NCBI GenBank assembly: GCA_039978895.1
Contig: JBDWAL010000005.1
Location: 90,160-154,159 of the forward strand
DNA length: 64,000 nucleotides
Origin: Aliishimia sp039978895
GTDB lineage: Bacteria; Pseudomonadota; Alphaproteobacteria; Rhodobacterales; Rhodobacteraceae
Reading direction: 5' to 3'
The notes under the pieces: generated by a model
Told to the model about the DNA's origin: nothing
Database searches by the model: none
The model's input: only the letters and a program-made list of their open reading frames with translations
Translations under genes and position numbers: made by a program
Part shown: positions 61,983-64,000 of the stretch, piece after piece
Position numbering within the stretch: the first letter of the stretch is position 1
How the letters are laid out: every line of letters starts with the position of its first letter

Positions 61983-62876
61983 TTAATTGGTCACCGGATA
62001 GGCATCAGTAAAGCCTTCGCTCTTGATCTTGTCCAGTAGGGCTGTGCGCTCAGAGCTGTTGTTTGCCGGGCCGACAATCACACGCCAAAACGCTTTGCCG
62101 TTTGTCTCTCCGCGTCGAACTGTTGGCACCATGCCCGCACTGCGCATACGCGCGGCTGTGCGATTGGCATTAGATTCAACCGAAAAGATACCAACCTGAA
62201 GAAACGGCTTCTTGAGGCTCGATGTGGATCTTGGTTTTGGGGCTGCTTTCGCAGGTGCGGGTGCCGCCGCTTGGGATGCGGCTTGCGGTTTCGTAGGGGC
62301 AGGCGCATCAATTGCCGCGCTGGCCGCCGCAATTGGGTCAAGGGGCGTGGCTTCTATTTCAGAAGGTGCAGAAACGGCTTCGACTGTGGGAATATCTTCC
62401 GGCGCAGGTGTTGGAACTTCTTCCGGAACCTCTTCGCGTCGCAAAGCGGTAACATTTAGCTCTGCAGGTGCGCCAGCGAGCATACCAAGAGATGTAGCTG
62501 CATCAGATGAAATTTGAAGGCGAGGGCCGGGAATGTCTCTTTCGCGGCGAAATAATGCGCCAACGACGAACTTACCATTTGCGGTATTCCGGATAATCAC
62601 ACGTTCGGGGTCTTTAACATCAGGATGCGCGATCCAAACGCCGCCAAGTGAGGGGCGTCCGTCCCAAAGTCCGGCTTCTGTCGCCGAAAACACTTCGGGT
62701 GCTTCCACGTCGCGCTCGACAGTTTTGCCAGTCGCCACAGGAGCAGCACTTGCCGCGCTTTCAGAGTTCGCGCCTTGCCCTAAAGAAAATTCACCGTTCT
62801 CGTCACACGCAGCAACAGCCAGCAAAGCCAACGTTGCAATGCTGAGACCCATAGCCTTTTTTCGTGCAATACCCAT
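61983..62876 (-). CDS. SPOR-domain lipoprotein
   Basis: 297 residues. Lipoprotein signal with lipobox LAVAAC (Cys at about 24) then a Ser/Ala/Pro-rich linker (about 100-220). The C-terminal SPOR domain (about 220-297, KPFLQVGIFSVESNANRTA and WRVIVGPANN) binds denuded septal glycan. It likely acts with DacA at the septum. RBS upstream not clear. First gene of the dacA-tmk run. Confidence 0.9.
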   Translation of the reverse strand: MGIARKKAMGLSIATLALLAVAACDENGEFSLGQGANSESAASAAPVATGKTVERDVEAPEVFSATEAGLWDGRPSLGGVWIAHPDVKDPERVIIRNTANGKFVVGALFRRERDIPGPRLQISSDAATSLGMLAGAPAELNVTALRREEVPEEVPTPAPEDIPTVEAVSAPSEIEATPLDPIAAASAAIDAPAPTKPQAASQAAAPAPAKAAPKPRSTSSLKKPFLQVGIFSVESNANRTAARMRSAGMVPTVRRGETNGKAFWRVIVGPANNSSERTALLDKIKSEGFTDAYPVTN

Positions 62877-63109
62877 ATCTTTGCCCCGTTCCGACGATTT
62901 TTCGCCTGTCTATTTGCCCACCACCGGACAGTTTTCTTGAGCCAATCCACCCGGTTAGTTTGAGGTTTTACAGTGCTAGACACGATCTGAAAAGACAAAG
63001 CGCACCAAATAGGCAAAAATCCACAAGAAGGCCTGCGTGCAAGTGTTTCTGCAACAACCGAAAAATGGTGGTTTTCGAATCATAAAACAGCAAGTACACC
63101 GCCCGTGTC

Positions 63110-63199
63110 GGAGGAGTGGCAGAGTGGTCGAATGCACCGGTCTTGAAAACCGACGTAGGTGAAAGTCTACCGTGGGTTCGAATCCCACCTCCTCCGCCA
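63110..63199 (+). tRNA. tRNA-Ser (TGA)
   Basis: 90 bases with encoded CCA. Acceptor GGAGGAG pairs with CTCCTCC, the anticodon loop CTTGAAA carries TGA, and the long variable arm is typical of Ser. Its 3' end is followed by an integrase gene, so it is a probable integration site. Confidence 0.95.
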
Positions 63200-63331
63200 C
63201 CACCCGGTTTTCTGGATTCGAAACGGTGGCCCTGGACGGCCTTTTTCTTTTTTGTAAGGCTTTGGTGTTACCCTCGGGCGAGTTTTAGTTTCTTTCGATG
63301 GCGCCTGTTTTCTTTCCTTGAGTGGTAGAGA

Positions 63332-64000
63332 ATGTGGTATTTTCAAATGGCCTTATCTGGAAAGCTGACAAAGAAGCTGGTGGAGAATCTTGGCGCTGGG
63401 CGGCATGGCGATGGCGGCGGTTTGCATTTGGTGGTTGATCCGTCTGGTGCGCGGCGTTGGATCGTGCGCGTTGTGGTCAAAGGTCAGAAGAATAAAAACG
63501 GTGGGCCTCTGCGAACGGACTTTGGTTTGGGCGGAGCCGATATTGTCACCCTGAACCAAGCGCGGGAACGCGCGCTAGAATATCGCCGTATGGCGAGGCA
63601 AGGGCTGAACCCGCGCTTCAATGTGCGTCAAGAGGTCCCGACTTTCGAGGAGATGGCGCAACAAGTGCATATCGACCGGATGCCGACGTGGAAAAACGCC
63701 AAACATGGTCAACAGTGGATTAATACGTTGCGCGACTATGCCTTTCCCAAGATCGGGCGAATGCCGATTGATAGTATCGACCAGCCTGAGATGATGATGT
63801 GTCTCGGGCCGATCTGGACGGAAAAGCACGAAACAGCCAAACGACTGGCGCAGCGGATCAAGACGGTGCTGGACGTGGCGCGCTCCAAAGGGTTTCGATC
63901 TGGTGAAAATCCTGTGACGGCTATCAAAGAGGCGCAGGCGTTGCCCAAGGTGAAAGCGAAAGTGAAGCACCATAAGGCGATGGATTGGCGCGACGTGCCT
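63332..64000 (+). CDS. tyrosine integrase, P4 type, partial at window end
   Basis: At least 223 codons open to the edge of the window. It starts MALSGKLTKKLVENLGAGRHGDGGGLHLVV (given in part), the DUF4102 arm-binding domain (about 1-90) followed by the core-binding domain (TFEEMAQQVH, about 105-190); the catalytic domain would come after the window. The start is ATG 63332 or 63347. It lies 132 bases after the tRNA-Ser and reads away from it, as P4-type integrases do. Looks intact so far. Confidence 0.9.
   Translation, partial: MWYFQMALSGKLTKKLVENLGAGRHGDGGGLHLVVDPSGARRWIVRVVVKGQKNKNGGPLRTDFGLGGADIVTLNQARERALEYRRMARQGLNPRFNVRQEVPTFEEMAQQVHIDRMPTWKNAKHGQQWINTLRDYAFPKIGRMPIDSIDQPEMMMCLGPIWTEKHETAKRLAQRIKTVLDVARSKGFRSGENPVTAIKEAQALPKVKAKVKHHKAMDWRDVP

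Noticed and set aside
1..64000. CRISPR arrays, rRNA, tmRNA, SRP RNA, RNase P RNA
   Set aside because: No regularly spaced direct repeats and no sequence matching the conserved cores of these RNAs were seen.

Overview
The window looks like a chromosome segment from a marine alphaproteobacterium of the Roseobacter group (Rhodobacterales). Three things point there: a full-length DddP-type DMSP lyase; typical Rhodobacteraceae gene neighbourhoods (SPOR lipoprotein-dacA-tmk-holB-tatD, secDF followed by ccmABCDG, hisB-hisH/hisA-hisF-hisE, glnB-glnA); and several families common in that order (DUF6314, DUF6455, DUF6500, stand-alone Hint domain, orphan fliG). This assignment comes from recognising families, not from a database search.

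Layout. 1-5145: hemP (minus), then a membrane-fusion/RND efflux pair. 5163-7597: a decayed integration hotspot at a tRNA-Tyr, with a duplicated tRNA 3' end, two broken integrase starts, a small phosphatase-like gene and a broken HExxH gene. 7713-9548: rRNA methyltransferase, a Zn-ribbon protein, a structured leader or sRNA with a strong terminator, and a CoA-binding protein. 9610-13872: histidine genes hisE, hisF, hisA, hisH and hisB on the minus strand, split by a DUF2147 gene. 13984-16637: an Lrp-type ligand-binding domain protein, an exported metallo-beta-lactamase-fold enzyme and an AraC regulator. 17213-24314: yajC-secD-secF, TauE/SafE, an Mth938-like protein and ccmABCDG for cytochrome c maturation. 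24384-31651: SDR, aconitase, DUF1223, GNAT, LpxL-like acyltransferase and DMT transporter. 32016-35421: orphan fliG, two small secreted proteins sharing a CX5WDX5CV motif, and purB. 35509-39134: small proteins, an alpha/beta hydrolase-OsmC fusion and an ATPase. 39166-42925: a divergent DUF3445 gene, dddP and an acyl-CoA ligase. 43071-47214: a monooxygenase-like protein, a lytic transglycosylase, a lineage-specific protein and a VPLPA-CTERM protein. 47373-50963: glnA, glnB and the bifunctional NAD(P)HX repair enzyme. 50984-53236: Hint protein, tRNA-Leu, an IS110 relic and glutaredoxin. 53528-55826: an uncharacterised three-gene operon (membrane protein with GEEISWGQR, membrane-anchored BNR protein, second membrane protein). 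55888-62876: AEC transporter and the MBL/tatD/holB/tmk/dacA/SPOR block. 63110-64000: tRNA-Ser and the start of an intact P4-type integrase, probably the edge of a genomic island that continues past the window.

How it fits together. Most of the window is core housekeeping: protein export, cytochrome c biogenesis, histidine, purine and glutamine synthesis, TCA cycle, cell wall and replication. Accessory change concentrates at three tRNA genes: Tyr (two stacked decayed elements), Leu (IS110 relic) and Ser (apparently intact integrase). The ecologically distinctive gene is dddP, which cleaves algal DMSP to DMS and acrylate. Best candidates for undescribed biology are the GEEISWGQR/BNR operon, the switch-like structured leader at 8882-9039, and the CX5WDX5CV secreted pair.
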